Part shown: piece after piece, positions 21,751-32,876 of the stretch
How positions within the stretch are numbered: position 1 is the stretch's first letter
Layout: each line of letters opens with the position of its first letter
Assembly: GCF_000341285.1 (NCBI RefSeq)
Contig: NW_005178474.1
Location: 186,001 to 250,000 of the forward strand
Reading direction: 5' to 3'
Origin: Galdieria sulphuraria
Lineage: Eukaryota; Rhodophyta; Bangiophyceae; Galdieriales; Galdieriaceae
DNA: 64,000 nt
Program-made: the position numbers and the translations under genes
Notes under the pieces: model-generated
The model's input: the letters and a program-made list of their open reading frames with translations, nothing else
The model's database searches: none
Told to the model about the DNA's origin: nothing

Positions 21751-23249
21751 CTATTGGCTTTTTGTGAGATTGGGTTTCCATGTTATCCATTGTTCTTCTT
21801 TAGGCACCCAACATTGTATACCCCATTCTTCCTGTACAACTCGTGCAAGATAATCCATCTTTTCTCCTTCTCCATGAACAAGCACGATGCAACTTGGTTT
21901 CCACTGTGAAAAGAACAACAACAAGTCTCTCGTATCTGCATGAAAACCAAAGTGTAAATTCATCGTCTGCTCCACAAAAACATATCAAAAACACAACAAA
22001 TATTCTCTCAATAACTCACCTTGCAACGAATACGAATAGATTCATTTTCATTTGTTATCTTGTTCTCATCACAACATCCTTCCTCCAACAGTCGTTTCTC
22101 TATCGTTCCCGATATACAAAAATGAGGAATGATCAACAGATTCTTTTCATCCGGTGCAATCCTTCGAAAAACTTGCAACGATAAACCTCTTGCCAATGTT
22201 CCCGGTGTAGTTAACGCCACCAATGGTCTATCCCACTCTTCAACAGCATCCAGCAACTGTTCTGGATCGACAACTTGGACTCGACTCCACCACGTCTGAT
22301 AACTCATCATCTGTTCATCCCTGGTCGATGGCGTACGAGTCCAATGAGCAAACTCAGTATATATTTGCAACACTTGATGAGCATTTTTGGTGGAAAAGAG
22401 AATAGGAAAGGATAAATGAAACCGTTGCCAATACATTTCTATTCACAAAGCATCAGTATTTCCCTATTCAACTTGTCTTCTCTACTTGCCCAATAATAAC
22501 AACAACTCTTGCGCCCTACCAATAGCAAATACCGGTACAAGCACTTTGCCACCATCCAACAGACAATCCAACACATTCTGAATGAACTCTACTTGATTGT
22601 TCAATCTTCCATCCTTGAAACTGGTGGCGTAGGTTGCTTCGCTTAAGATAACGTCGGGTGGGTAGGGAATATCATCAACCCGTGCTGGAGGTAAATGAAA
22701 AGTAGGACAACTGGTAAAGTCACCTGTATACAATATTCGATGGTTGTCTACGACGATGCTAAACATGTAAGCACCCAGCACATGTCCAGCCATCCAACTA
22801 TGCACTTGAACATTTTCACCGACCGAAATAGATTGTCCAGGTTCCATAATCGTTACCTTTGTTAAGCAACTTTCTACTTCTCGTTGTGTATACGACCACT
22901 CGGAGCGACTGGAATCCGTCCATTCATCGTCGCCACCCCAACTACCTACACACTCTTCCAATATGTAGTATGAAAGTTTTCTTGTAGGCTCAGACATATA
23001 AATAGGGCCATCGTAACCCCATCTCTCGGTTAATATAGGTAGAGCTCCGACATGATCGGCATGGCAGTGTGTGATAAAGACAGCTTTTAAAGGACCATAA
23101 GAAAAAGCTAAACCAAAGTTAGGGTATCTTCTATCATCCTGATACGAAGGATGTAGACCACAATCTAACATAACTAATCCTTCTGATGTCTTTAATACAA
23201 AACAACTTTTTCCAACTTGGCGACAGGCACCCAGTGTGAACAATTCCAT
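21751..23249 (-). CDS. Compact beta-CASP metallo-beta-lactamase nuclease (INTS11/CPSF73-like)
   Basis: Predicted Zn-dependent RNA endonuclease. Exons 23249-22490, 22438-22020 and 21966-21751 give 464 aa. The first intron appears to be GC-AG. Metallo-beta-lactamase motifs are intact: the DCGLHPS motif 1 region, THCHADHVGALP (HxHxDH), MAGHVLGA, TGDFTS, and LSEATYATSF. The beta-CASP insert follows: VPVFAIGRAQELLLLLE, the YWQRFHLSFPILFS segment, LHFGFHADTRDLL (motif B) and VLVHGEGEKMDY (motif C). The arrangement matches INTS11/CPSF73, but the protein lacks their long C-terminal dimerisation region, so its complex is uncertain. Confidence 0.85.
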
Positions 23250-23267
23250 CGATACCACCTCCTCTTC

Positions 23268-24380
23268 TCATGAGAAAAAGACAGGGAGATGGTTTACATA
23301 ATCCACATCAGCAAGTAAAGAGGATATCATGGACTTGATGGGAAGTTTCTGAGTTCCCTCTAAAAAAGGATCTTCTATGACGTGACCAATTTCTTCAATG
23401 GCAAATAGCGACCAACAGACAAACGCAGTGACAGGAACGGTTAGAAACTTGAAATGGGATACAACAAGCAACGGAAAAGTAAAACACCACAATGAAAGAA
23501 ATCGACTGGTGTGTCTTGAATATCCAAGTGGAACGGGAGTCGTGATAATACGTTCACAACCTGACAAAACTTCCATTAGACTACTCAACTGCCATTCCAT
23601 TTTAGCACGCTGTACAACCCAATCGGATACATTGGTGGTTTCCCTAAAGGCAGCTTTGATTTGCATCGACAATTGAAATAACACAAAGAGGGGAGGATTC
23701 GGAGAATGTACAATCTCATCAGCGAAGATATCTACGAAATGGGAGGAGGAATCACTGTATTCCGGATTGGAACGAATCATTTTTCGAAAAGAAACGACAT
23801 CCGCTGTGCCTTGAACATGTTGTAGAAAGGCGACAAGAAAAAGTTTTAGAAGCATGACAAGACGAATCTTGATCACTTGAAACTTTTCTTCGTTGAAGTA
23901 GGAATGAATACAACGAGTCATCTCTCGAGACTGAACAGCTAATACACCTACCAATTTACGTGCTTCCCAAAAACGGTCATAGGCCGCATTCGTTCGAAAA
24001 ACCAACAATAATCCCATGGCACTTCCAAGTAGCGTATGAGGTATCGGATTGAAAGGAGGAACCTTAAAAAAGTGGTCAAATAAAGAAACAAGAAACGAAA
24101 CACAACATGTCCAAAATAAATGACTACGAATACGACTTAAAATAATGGATTTGGGAAGCGAAAGCAAGCAACGACTCCAATCTGACGAAGTGTAGCGTTC
24201 TGCTCGTTTTAGACTGCAACACAGGTTGAGCTTGAGATGCGAACGGAGCAGTCGAAAACCTCCAAATACAATAGATGCTGGCTTGAAATAGCCATAGCGA
24301 CCGGGACGAGCAAAACCAATACAACTACGGTTGCAACAACAACCTATAAACATGTACGAAAAATCAATAGACTGTCCCAT
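23268..24380 (-). CDS. Bestrophin-like chloride channel (UPF0187; VCCN1-like)
   Basis: Single exon, 370 aa. The core reads PFNPIPHTLLGSAMGLLLV, then FRTNAAYDRFWEARKLVG, the strongest signature of the UPF0187/bestrophin family. A later helix pair holds TTPVPLGYSRHTSRFL, and IEEIGHVIEDPF matches the conserved acidic cluster. Plant VCCN1 members carry Cl- across the thylakoid membrane to tune proton motive force. The first 70 residues are basic, Cys/Ser-rich and poor in acids, compatible with a plastid transit peptide, but the location is inferred. Its start is only 19 nt from the beta-CASP start side of the neighbouring gene. Confidence 0.88.
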   Translation of the reverse strand: MGQSIDFSYMFIGCCCNRSCIGFARPGRYGYFKPASIVFGGFRLLRSHLKLNLCCSLKRAERYTSSDWSRCLLSLPKSIILSRIRSHLFWTCCVSFLVSLFDHFFKVPPFNPIPHTLLGSAMGLLLVFRTNAAYDRFWEARKLVGVLAVQSREMTRCIHSYFNEEKFQVIKIRLVMLLKLFLVAFLQHVQGTADVVSFRKMIRSNPEYSDSSSHFVDIFADEIVHSPNPPLFVLFQLSMQIKAAFRETTNVSDWVVQRAKMEWQLSSLMEVLSGCERIITTPVPLGYSRHTSRFLSLWCFTFPLLVVSHFKFLTVPVTAFVCWSLFAIEEIGHVIEDPFLEGTQKLPIKSMISSLLADVDYVNHLPVFFS

Positions 24381-26106
24381 TTCTACTATAAAATTATTCT
24401 CTCATCGTCTTCACAGAGATGTCAAGTCTTCCTCTTAAAGTGCTGTAAACATGAATTATGACATTACAATAACTTTGATGGTAGAGTTTACTGTAAAAAT
24501 CCTGCAGTAGTCTGTGTACCTGTAAGATCTAGTCTTGAGTCCAAATAGAAATCTATGAATGTCAACTGTAAGGTAAAGCTTTCAGCACCAGTTGCAAAAA
24601 AGATGCTAAATAAACAATTGAATTTCAAGAATAAGATACAGTCGATTTCAAAAAGGCTTGACAGTGAGAACTCCACATCTAGATTAACTCACTTCAAGAA
24701 TAAAGATAAAGGGCAGGAAAGGCGTGCATAAGAAAGAAAACCAAAAAAGACGAAACAAATTCTTTAAAACATACGTCAAAAACTATCCTGCCTTAAAGAG
24801 ACTGCTAAAGAAAAACAAACTCCCAACAACAATTCCCTCTCACAGTATCAGTAGACTAAATGTAAATAAATAACAAAGGATTTTTCCGAAAACAAAAATG
24901 GTCTAAGGTTCGAAGCCATAAAAAAGAAATTTGGCAATAAAATTCTTACGCAAAAAAATTAAAAAAATGACATTGACAGAAAAAACATTAAAAATTAAAT
25001 GGAAAATTAAATACTTTCAGAAAAGATTGCCTAGTTTGATCCTCAAATATTTTCAAAAATAAGACCTTCTGAGCATTTTGTTTATCTTTAGAGTATAAAA
25101 ATTAAATTTTAATTCTATTATCAAAAATTGTTTGGTTTTCGCAAATGTTATCTCAAATTGTATTTGTATGAAAATTAAATATGAGCCGATTCTTTGGTTC
25201 GACTTCGTACGCGGCACAAAAATGATTAAAATTCTGTGACATTACAGTGTATGCGATGAAGGAAACTGTCCAAATCATCTTTCTTCGCTCAGTCTAGGGT
25301 TAGCTTATTTATTTAGAAGCTTATTTTGAAGACAAAGCAATCATATGATTATGCTTAAGGATAAAACATATCCTTAAGAGGACAACCCGTTCCTTGAATT
25401 GGTGTTTACTAAGCGTTGTGACTTGGATTTTTTGGAAAAGAGTATTCGTTTATTGGAATACATGTAACCGCAAGTGCGTTCAAGAGATAATGCGTCTTTT
25501 GTCTGGTTTTTTCAGGATCAATTTTTCAATTCTTCTTGTCTAGTAAAACTTGAAACATATATTTTCTCAAACAATCACATGCAATTATCTGAGGTACTCA
25601 AAACATAAAAGATTTTTTAAATTTATTTGATTACTCACCATTTCAGTATTAAGCAGAGCCCTATCATTTTATTTTTTGCATTTTCGAAAATTTTGCCTAC
25701 TTGGTAAGATATTCTATACTTTTCTGGTGTACTTTGGATTGTTAGGTTCGCTAATAGAGGGAGTGGACAAGATTTTGGAGGTAAAGCCCATTAAGCATTT
25801 TTTCCCCAAACCAATGCAACGTCAAGATGGAGTGTGTGATAAATTTCCGATTTTTTTCTTGTAACAATCGATCCACACAATTCTTATCAAGGAAAAATGA
25901 CCGGGCTAGAATGCTTAAAGCGATGGCATTTTTCTGTTCCCTTCCCCGCCTCTTTATTGGTCATTTTTGTCGTAGTAAAAGGGACATGAAAAGTCTCGTA
26001 CTTGTCTTGAAACATCTGTTTGTGACACTATGAAAATTATATCTTGAAAACCGGTGATATTGTCTTACATCATTCAGCGGTTTCTCTGGTTATTTTTGAG
26101 TTTAAG
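24381..26106. other. AT-rich gene desert
   Basis: About 1.7 kb with runs of A/T and no sustained frame on either strand. Short lysine-rich plus-strand stretches (24558-24730, 24735-24860) look faintly protein-like but are broken by stops and match nothing I recognise. No terminal inverted repeats or transposase motifs were identified. A perfect 10-bp hairpin lies at 25354-25378. Confidence 0.5.
25354..25378. repeat. Perfect inverted repeat, 10-bp stem and 5-nt loop
   Basis: CTTAAGGATA, loop AAACA (approximately), TATCCTTAAG. It lies inside the AT-rich desert with no gene in either direction for several hundred bases. Confidence 0.7.
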
Positions 26107-27213
26107 ATGCAATCCAAACGATTGTACTCTCCCAACAACGACCTTCACGAGGAAGACAAAAATCCTTTTCTTTTCGAACCATTTTTACAGGACTATGAAT
26201 TGGATGGACTTCATGGGTTGAGTTTTACACAGGAAGAATATCCACTGGATCACCCAGAAACGTCACAACAACAGTCCTTGAAAAAGCGAGAGGAAAGGTT
26301 TTTCCAACAAACAACATCCAACATTCATTCTTCTCTCTACTTGGACTCAATGATAGGGACTACCCATTTCCACTCGTATGATATAGAGAGCGGTCAAGTG
26401 GATTGGCGTACGCATACGAGTAGTAGTATACTTGGACCAGGAAGTGGTTGGTTACCTTATGAGCAAGAACTCATAGATACCAGTCTTCTTCCTTGTACAG
26501 AAAACGATATTTTTAGGGAATCTCCCCAGTTGGAGCAAGACGAAGCAGCTGCTAGCGAGAAAGCTTCGGAAAGTGACCCCAGCTGGGATTCACTGGAAAC
26601 CAAAACGACTCCTGAGAAACAACGTCATCGGAAATCGTGCGAGCCACGACAAGGAATAGTAGAACAATCAAGTAATAGTGATGCTACGAGTCAACTATAC
26701 CAATCTAGTAGGCTCCATGTTACGGAAAAGCGCCCACGTCAAGATTCGATCTTCCCACAACGTGCTATAAGACCCAGTCCGTTGACGATTAACAGTACAA
26801 GTAATCTTCCTGGAGAAGCTGTTGAAGACAAGTTGGTGGAACATGGCTCGGTTACTTTACCGTCGTCGTCTAGAGAATACTCATTTCAACCTTGGGTTCT
26901 ATCCCCTACTAGTAGAAACAAACAACAGACTTTGTTATTATCTGGAAGTCCTGTACGCATCAGTCCAACTACTCTTCCATCCATTACTCCACGAGACGAA
27001 ACGGATATGTTGTTATCCAATGAATCTTCCTTGGAAGGTTATTGTCCTTGTTGTGGTCATGTGATGGAAAATTTTCAACATGACCAACGACTAAAAAGAT
27101 TGGAAGTTGAATATCAAAGCTTATTTTGTAAAGTATCAAAGCTACAAAACAGTTTATTATCTCTTTTGAAAAAAACCTCGATACCCAGTGAAACTCCTAT
27201 AAAGCCTGAATAG
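26107..27213 (+). CDS. Unknown acidic, disordered protein with C-terminal CxxC and coiled coil
   Basis: 368 aa from the ATG at 26107; the frame opens a little upstream at 26044, but the later ATG has the better context. Most of the protein is acidic, Ser/Gln-rich and without clear domains. Near residue 310 a CPCC motif (GYCPCCGHVMENF) is followed by a coiled coil of about 35 residues (RLKRLEVEYQSLFCKV). A single zinc-knuckle-like CxxC before a coiled coil suggests dimerisation, but no family is recognised. The gene is convergent with NAD kinase, 52 nt away. Confidence 0.6.
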   Translation: MQSKRLYSPNNDLHEEDKNPFLFEPFLQDYELDGLHGLSFTQEEYPLDHPETSQQQSLKKREERFFQQTTSNIHSSLYLDSMIGTTHFHSYDIESGQVDWRTHTSSSILGPGSGWLPYEQELIDTSLLPCTENDIFRESPQLEQDEAAASEKASESDPSWDSLETKTTPEKQRHRKSCEPRQGIVEQSSNSDATSQLYQSSRLHVTEKRPRQDSIFPQRAIRPSPLTINSTSNLPGEAVEDKLVEHGSVTLPSSSREYSFQPWVLSPTSRNKQQTLLLSGSPVRISPTTLPSITPRDETDMLLSNESSLEGYCPCCGHVMENFQHDQRLKRLEVEYQSLFCKVSKLQNSLLSLLKKTSIPSETPIKPE

Positions 27214-27265
27214 TTTATGTTCCCTTTCTCTACACACAAAACTTAACCTTTTTGATATACAACTA

Positions 27266-28766
27266 TCAAGTAGGAGTACGAAATGCATTTTTGCACTGGT
27301 CTTCATCACAATCTTCGACATGTTTTGTAATTTCCTCTTCACTGTTCAATGAAAGTTGTGCGATATTCTCCCAATTGTTTTCTATCGGAGGCACATTTCC
27401 TGTTAAGCCTTTTCTTCGGGGAGATGCTTTGCGATCCAAACTACAATCAAATGGTTTTTGTTCTTGCCTGTCGTTCCAATGAAGACAACGAGTAACAGCT
27501 GAAAACCAATCTCTGGTTTGATTCACTTTACAAAAAGTAGTCACTGGCCATTTGCTCACTCTTACACAAACCGAATCACCTTTGAACAATTCCATTCTTT
27601 TTCGGCCATCAAAACTTATCCAAGCATCTCCTCTTGCTCTGTGTGGAACTTTTATTCTCAAAGTAACATAGTCTGGAAATATGACTGGCCTGAAAGATAA
27701 AGAATGAGGACAAATAGGAGTAAATAATATACCAGGTACTGCAGGATGAACCATAGAGCCTCCAGAAGATAAAGAATAAGCAGTTGAACCAGTTGGAGTT
27801 GCAATGATAATTCCGTCCGCTTGAATTCGAGTAACCGGATGTTCATCACAATAACATAATAGATTGGAAAGAAACGGTGCAGGACCGCGGTCGATTACTA
27901 CGTCATTTAATACATGGAGTTGAGCAACTTTTTTATATTTGGAAGAAGCATTTGCTTGACAAATTCCACAACCTTCTTCAATATTTCCGTCTTCAACGTC
28001 TTCTTCATCTGAAGATTGAAAGTATTCTTGAGAGTCCTCAGTCTCTTCGGAATGATTGGACTGAGGAGTGACTCTATGAACGGCACATTGGAGACGCATT
28101 CGTAAAGTTACTTGATTTCTGTCTCCACGAAGTATGTGATGTACTTCTTGCTTGAACAGTTCAAAATCAAAAGGTGTGAGAAAACCCAATGAGCCCAAAT
28201 TGAAGGACATAACTGGAGGAACTGCTCTTGGAAACAGTGCGGAACAAACGTGTAAAATAAGTCCATCGCCACCCAAACAAATAACAAAGTCCACTTCCTT
28301 TTCTAAAAGGCTCAAGTCTTCACCCACAGGTTTTGCTGGTAACTGGGGACACTTTTTAGCAACTTCGTTCTCCACAATTACTTGCAATTGTTCAGCCTTT
28401 ACTAACCACCATACCAATTGTTGAAGTGCTAATTCAGCTTGTCGAGAACCTCTGGAACGAACTACCAATACTGTCTTGGGAGGTCGTTCCCATACCACTG
28501 AAGTACATCTTCTCGTAATGGGACCTAACCACGATGTGAAGTTTGTCTTTTCTCCCTCTCTCTTCAAGAAATGTCTTACCTCCTCTTATTCCTTCCGTTC
28601 CCACACTTTCAGTTTCTACTTTGCCTGTTCTGGATACACTAATCACCCGAAGACCTGCTCTATTACTCTCCTGTTCTAAAGGTCCAGGATCTGATAAACT
28701 CACATGAATATTGGATGACTTGGTTTCAATAGCACTTGAAGGAACATGGACTGGATTGGCTTTCAT
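27266..28766 (-). CDS. NAD kinase, plant NADK2-like catalytic domain
   Basis: Phosphorylates NAD to NADP. Exons 28766-28580 and 28524-27266 (intron 55 nt) give 481 aa. The nucleotide loop is FVICLGGDGLILHVCSALF, followed by PPVMSFNLGSLGFLTPF, the pattern of plant plastid NADK2. The second signature is ADGIIIATPTGSTAYSLSSG, with VHPAVPGILFTPICPHSLS after it. The splice model uses the donor at 28579, which joins GIRG to GPITRRC in frame. The long regulatory N-terminus of plant NADK2 is absent. An acidic Ser/Glu-rich insert (about residues 230-275) replaces part of the middle. The 5' end lies just 45 nt from the start of a divergent gene. Confidence 0.92.
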
Positions 28767-28811
28767 ATATACAAAATAAATAGAAATGTTGGAAAAGAAT
28801 GTGATGTGAGG

Positions 28812-30704
28812 ATGTTGTTGTCCAAGATGAATAGTGATAAGAGAGATAAGGATATCTATGAGAGTGAACAAATTGTATACCATTCTTCACCTCCGATGTC
28901 ACTTTCTTCCTCTCTACATAAAGAATCAAAAGATGAGAAGCAAGTAGATGTCTCCTCCAGTGATGACGATGATAGTGAGCCTTTGGAATGTTTCTCCTCC
29001 ATTTACCCTTTTCAAGAAGAAAAGGACAACCATCTGGGTGAAGAAGCATACTTTTGGTCCAAACTGAAAGAAAGTGGAGCCATTCTTGAACAACTGATGC
29101 AGTTTCAACAGCCCTTGGTTGACTCGGTTCCCACGGATGTGGAAGAAGAAACGCAAAGTAACGCATCTTATGAAGACTATAGTTATGATGGGGACTCTTT
29201 TGAAGAATCTAAACCTTTTTTTGTGTCTCTCCATCACCACCATCTTGTTGGTGAGTTTCAACTAGGAGACTCTCAAGACCCCATCTGGACCAAGTTACTA
29301 CAGTTGCTTCACCCAAAAAGTACATTTCCTACAGGATGTCTGAAGCTTGTGATAGACAACAACCTACTTTCAGCTTCTGTTATAAGAAATTGTTTTCAAC
29401 TGCTTTGTTGTCCTTTATGTAATCCAAATATTGCCTCGGAAGTTGACTTGTCCAAGTTATGTCAGTGCCTATTGTATTTATTTGATCGAAGAATATCGCT
29501 AACTGTCGGAGAAAAAGAATCACCTTCTAGTATGACTTGGAAAGGTATGCCAGAATGGATTCCATCCTTTCAAGATTTTGAAAGGTTCATGTCTCATATG
29601 GTAACGATAACAAATACGAAGCAGACCAATGACTCCGTAAAAGAGAAGATTCCAAAACCAACTTGTTTCATCTTGTCCATTTGGAAACGAGTATTAAGTT
29701 GCATAGCTGCTTGTATCCCTTTGATAACGTATTCTCCTTATGGAGGAAGGTTCGAGGAGATGGATAACATCATTCAAGTAATGACTCGTATCTTATTGGA
29801 CCCTTTTGGTAAGACCATCAGTCAAGTTTGTTGGATATTGTATCGTTGTTGGATTGTGTTGGGTGGAGGTTGCAAACAACTGACTTGTTTAGTGAATGAA
29901 TATTTTGTGAGTATTTTCTTGAAACATGCAACTTCGATAGCCCTACAATTGCGGTTATTGTCAAGTCTGGATTCATCTCTCCAGGAATTATCCCAATATT
30001 TTGCTTACAAATTGTTTATCTTGTATACCCAAGGAGAACAAAATGGTTTCTACTCCATAGCGGAAAAGATAAAACATCAAGTTGGAAACTTTCTGCTATC
30101 GTTTTTGAAAGAAAATTTGGTTTATGGTGCTGATATACAACTTGTTGAAAGTGATGGAGTGAGTGGTCAGTTTCAAAAGTTTGTGTATCCATTGATATTT
30201 GAAATGAAAGAGTTTTCTTCACGAGCAGTATATCGAGTGGATATGTTGAATAGTCAATGGCAATTTTGTGAAAATACTTGGAGTGAACATGAAATAAGTA
30301 GTTTTCATATAAGGGATGTGGAACCCCAAACTTTAGTGAAATATCATTTCAAGGAATCCTTTGAACCACGTGAATTCGTTGGTTTGATGGAAGACCTTTG
30401 TCAACATAGTCGAAACTGCGAGTCGATTTCGATCATCATTCGATTCGCATTGTTAGCTATCCAACCTAGTTTATTGTTTCAAATGGAGTCTCATTTAAGA
30501 GAACGACTCGGATATGCTATTTCCATCTTAAAGAGTACTTCAGCAGGGTTTATCAATATGAATTCCTGCAAAATGGCCATTTATTTAGGTCACCTGCATA
30601 TGATTGCCGAATGTCTTTGTCACAGTATGGAGACATCACATTCTGGAGTCATTAGAGAAGAGCAATTAACGTTAAGACACTGGGTTACAGGAGAAGATGC
30701 TTAA
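28812..30704 (+). CDS. Unknown large alpha-helical protein
   Basis: Single exon, 630 aa from the ATG at 28812; further in-frame ATGs (28827) are possible. A methionine at 28746 would place the start inside the divergent NAD kinase exon. The first 130 residues are acidic and Ser-rich (SSSDDDDSEPLE). The remainder is hydrophobic-patterned helix, HEAT/ARM-like, with no catalytic motif. The final part reads SCKMAIYLGHLHMIAECL. I considered an SLF2/Nse5-Nse6 (SMC5/6 loader) or other scaffold role but cannot support it. The stop overlaps the neighbouring minus-strand gene by 20 nt. Confidence 0.6.
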   Translation: MLLSKMNSDKRDKDIYESEQIVYHSSPPMSLSSSLHKESKDEKQVDVSSSDDDDSEPLECFSSIYPFQEEKDNHLGEEAYFWSKLKESGAILEQLMQFQQPLVDSVPTDVEEETQSNASYEDYSYDGDSFEESKPFFVSLHHHHLVGEFQLGDSQDPIWTKLLQLLHPKSTFPTGCLKLVIDNNLLSASVIRNCFQLLCCPLCNPNIASEVDLSKLCQCLLYLFDRRISLTVGEKESPSSMTWKGMPEWIPSFQDFERFMSHMVTITNTKQTNDSVKEKIPKPTCFILSIWKRVLSCIAACIPLITYSPYGGRFEEMDNIIQVMTRILLDPFGKTISQVCWILYRCWIVLGGGCKQLTCLVNEYFVSIFLKHATSIALQLRLLSSLDSSLQELSQYFAYKLFILYTQGEQNGFYSIAEKIKHQVGNFLLSFLKENLVYGADIQLVESDGVSGQFQKFVYPLIFEMKEFSSRAVYRVDMLNSQWQFCENTWSEHEISSFHIRDVEPQTLVKYHFKESFEPREFVGLMEDLCQHSRNCESISIIIRFALLAIQPSLLFQMESHLRERLGYAISILKSTSAGFINMNSCKMAIYLGHLHMIAECLCHSMETSHSGVIREEQLTLRHWVTGEDA

Positions 30705-32712
30705 CATCATTCTCACCCATCTTAGAAGAAGAGTGATTCATATTGAGTATGTGTTGACAGAACAGTTGATATCTCCGTTTTTGTGGATTGCTACTTGTCG
30801 AGTATTCTTTGCCCATTTGTTGATACAAGTGAAATAATTTTTGATATCGGGTATCCGTTAATGTTGTAGAATGATGGGTGCAGTAGTCCAATATGACTTC
30901 CATGATTTCCATGTAGAGTAGAATAGATCCATCCAAATGGTCAAGTAGTTGAAAATTGAAATGATCCATATGCAAGTAGGATAGCGTATGAAAGAGGATA
31001 TCTACAAAAATCATTTGCATGTAGATAGGAGATGAAGTCTCATAATGATTCTTATGATAAGGTAAGGTTGTCTCATCATCAGTTGGACAACAAGATGGAT
31101 CACTTGAGTCTATTACTCGTATCCAAGACACATAATGATGCCAAATATATCGAAAGAGATGATAAGAATGGGTATTCCAACACCGAGAACTATAAGAAAG
31201 GCAAGGAAGACACCACCATTGACATATGACCGCAACATAAGAACAAAACTCTTCTTCAGAAAGCCAATGAAAAGTCATTTTCAAACAGACCATCACGAAC
31301 TGACTTTCCAGTGAACGAATACTTTCCCAAAAATATCTCCTCACAAACATCTCTTCATCTCTAGTTGAGAACGAAATCATCTTTACAAAAGGGAATTCCA
31401 TCCCTATATTCATTTCTCCAACATGTGAAGAAGAAATGCCACGATCCTTTTGTTGTAAATAAAAAGTTTGAAAAATATCCTCCATGGAATACGTTACAGA
31501 TGGATGACAACGTTGAATAATTTCATTCCAAAATGAAATGAGAATTCTTTGTTTCCATTTATCCGAACACTGTTCAATCTTTTCAAACCATATGCCTCGC
31601 ATCCAACATACTACAATAGGCTCCTTTATGATTTCAAGAAGCAAAAAACGGTGTTCATTACTTAGAACATCGTTGTCTAGTAAAACCATATTGCATAGAA
31701 GCAAATGTTTCAACAACAATGACTCTAACCAGTCACAATACTCTTTGCGTAAGTCGTCATTTTCTAACAATAATCGATAAGCAATAGGAATAGGTAATGT
31801 TGTCCAAGGCTGAGGAATTCTTAACGAGATGGTTCGACTAGTATATCCTTTGTTAAGCTCCCAACTGAAGCCTCTTGTTTGTAGTTGTAAAATGGAACCA
31901 AACTCGCCGCACGAATGAGGAGAATGGAGATGACTGCAACTAAGTAGCCAATGATAAATGATAGGAAAACACCAGTGATCTTCTCCTTCACCATTCGACT
32001 GAATAATACTAAGAATGAACACACCAATATCCTTCAATCGCTTCCAATGAGTTTCCACATTGTATGGACAAGACAACACTGAGCAACGTTCAGCAAATGA
32101 CTGTTTTTTTGTTATATGAAAAGCATGATAGTCGATGCAATCTATCAAGTCTTTTCTCATTTGTTTCTGAACAAGCACCAATTGACTACCTGCAACATAA
32201 CTGTTGGGAGCAGATGAAGCAACTGCAAGTTTTGGTTGGACAACACCTTGACTAGTTGAATGGTCCAACCAACGAGGTGAAAGAGCTAGTCTTAGTACCA
32301 TCAACGCCCAATCACGAGATTTCGAGCTTATTTCTTGTCGACGTGGTTCCGAAACAGCTTCTTCGGGAACTTCTTCAAGAGAAGAACGTAGAAAAATACG
32401 TAAACAGCGACAAAAGGATAAAGAGACTCTTTTGGTGACCAAAATGATACGAAAATTGGGATCTGTTACCATACGATAAAGAAACTTGGTAAGTTGTGGC
32501 AACTCAGATATGATAGAAAGAACAGAGTGATGACGTATCGCCTAGAAAAAGTCAAAGCAACCAAAAAATAGGAAAATAATTTCGTTTACTTCCGATAGTT
32601 CGGTCAACAAGTTGGCAAGTTCGACAAGTTCTCCAGGAGTTGCTTCTTGAGGTGACCTTTTCAACCAAAATTCTACACGACTCTTGAAACTCGTCGAAAT
32701 AGTGAAAGACAT
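30685..32712 (-). CDS. Unknown large helical protein
   Basis: Exons 32712-32590 and 32541-30685 (intron 48 nt) give 659 aa. The N-terminus reads STSFKSRVEFWLKRSPQEA, then a helical repeat-like region (LSIISELPQLTKFLYRMV). The rest is rich in Trp, His, Cys and hydrophobics, with no motif I recognise and no clear membrane segments. A HEAT-type scaffold is the best guess from pattern alone. It is tail-to-tail with another unknown helical protein. Confidence 0.6.
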
Positions 32713-32876
32713 ATTCTCTACAGAAAAAGAAGATGAGTGAAAAACTGTTGAGAACAACTTGACTAATCTATCCTAATGCAATTTAAAGATGAAATAATTA
32801 TAAAAACGAAGGATTTATACGGATCAAGGAACAAATGAGACGATAACAAAATGCAAAACTCGGTTCTTAAAGAAAC

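Noticed and set aside
24901-24925. GGTTCGAAGCC, resembling a tRNA B box
   Set aside because: No matching A box, acceptor stem or cloverleaf could be built around it.
28746-28811. Upstream extension of the 28812 gene (MDWIGFHIYK...)
   Set aside because: It lies inside the divergent NAD kinase first exon, and its own composition reads as the antisense of that exon.
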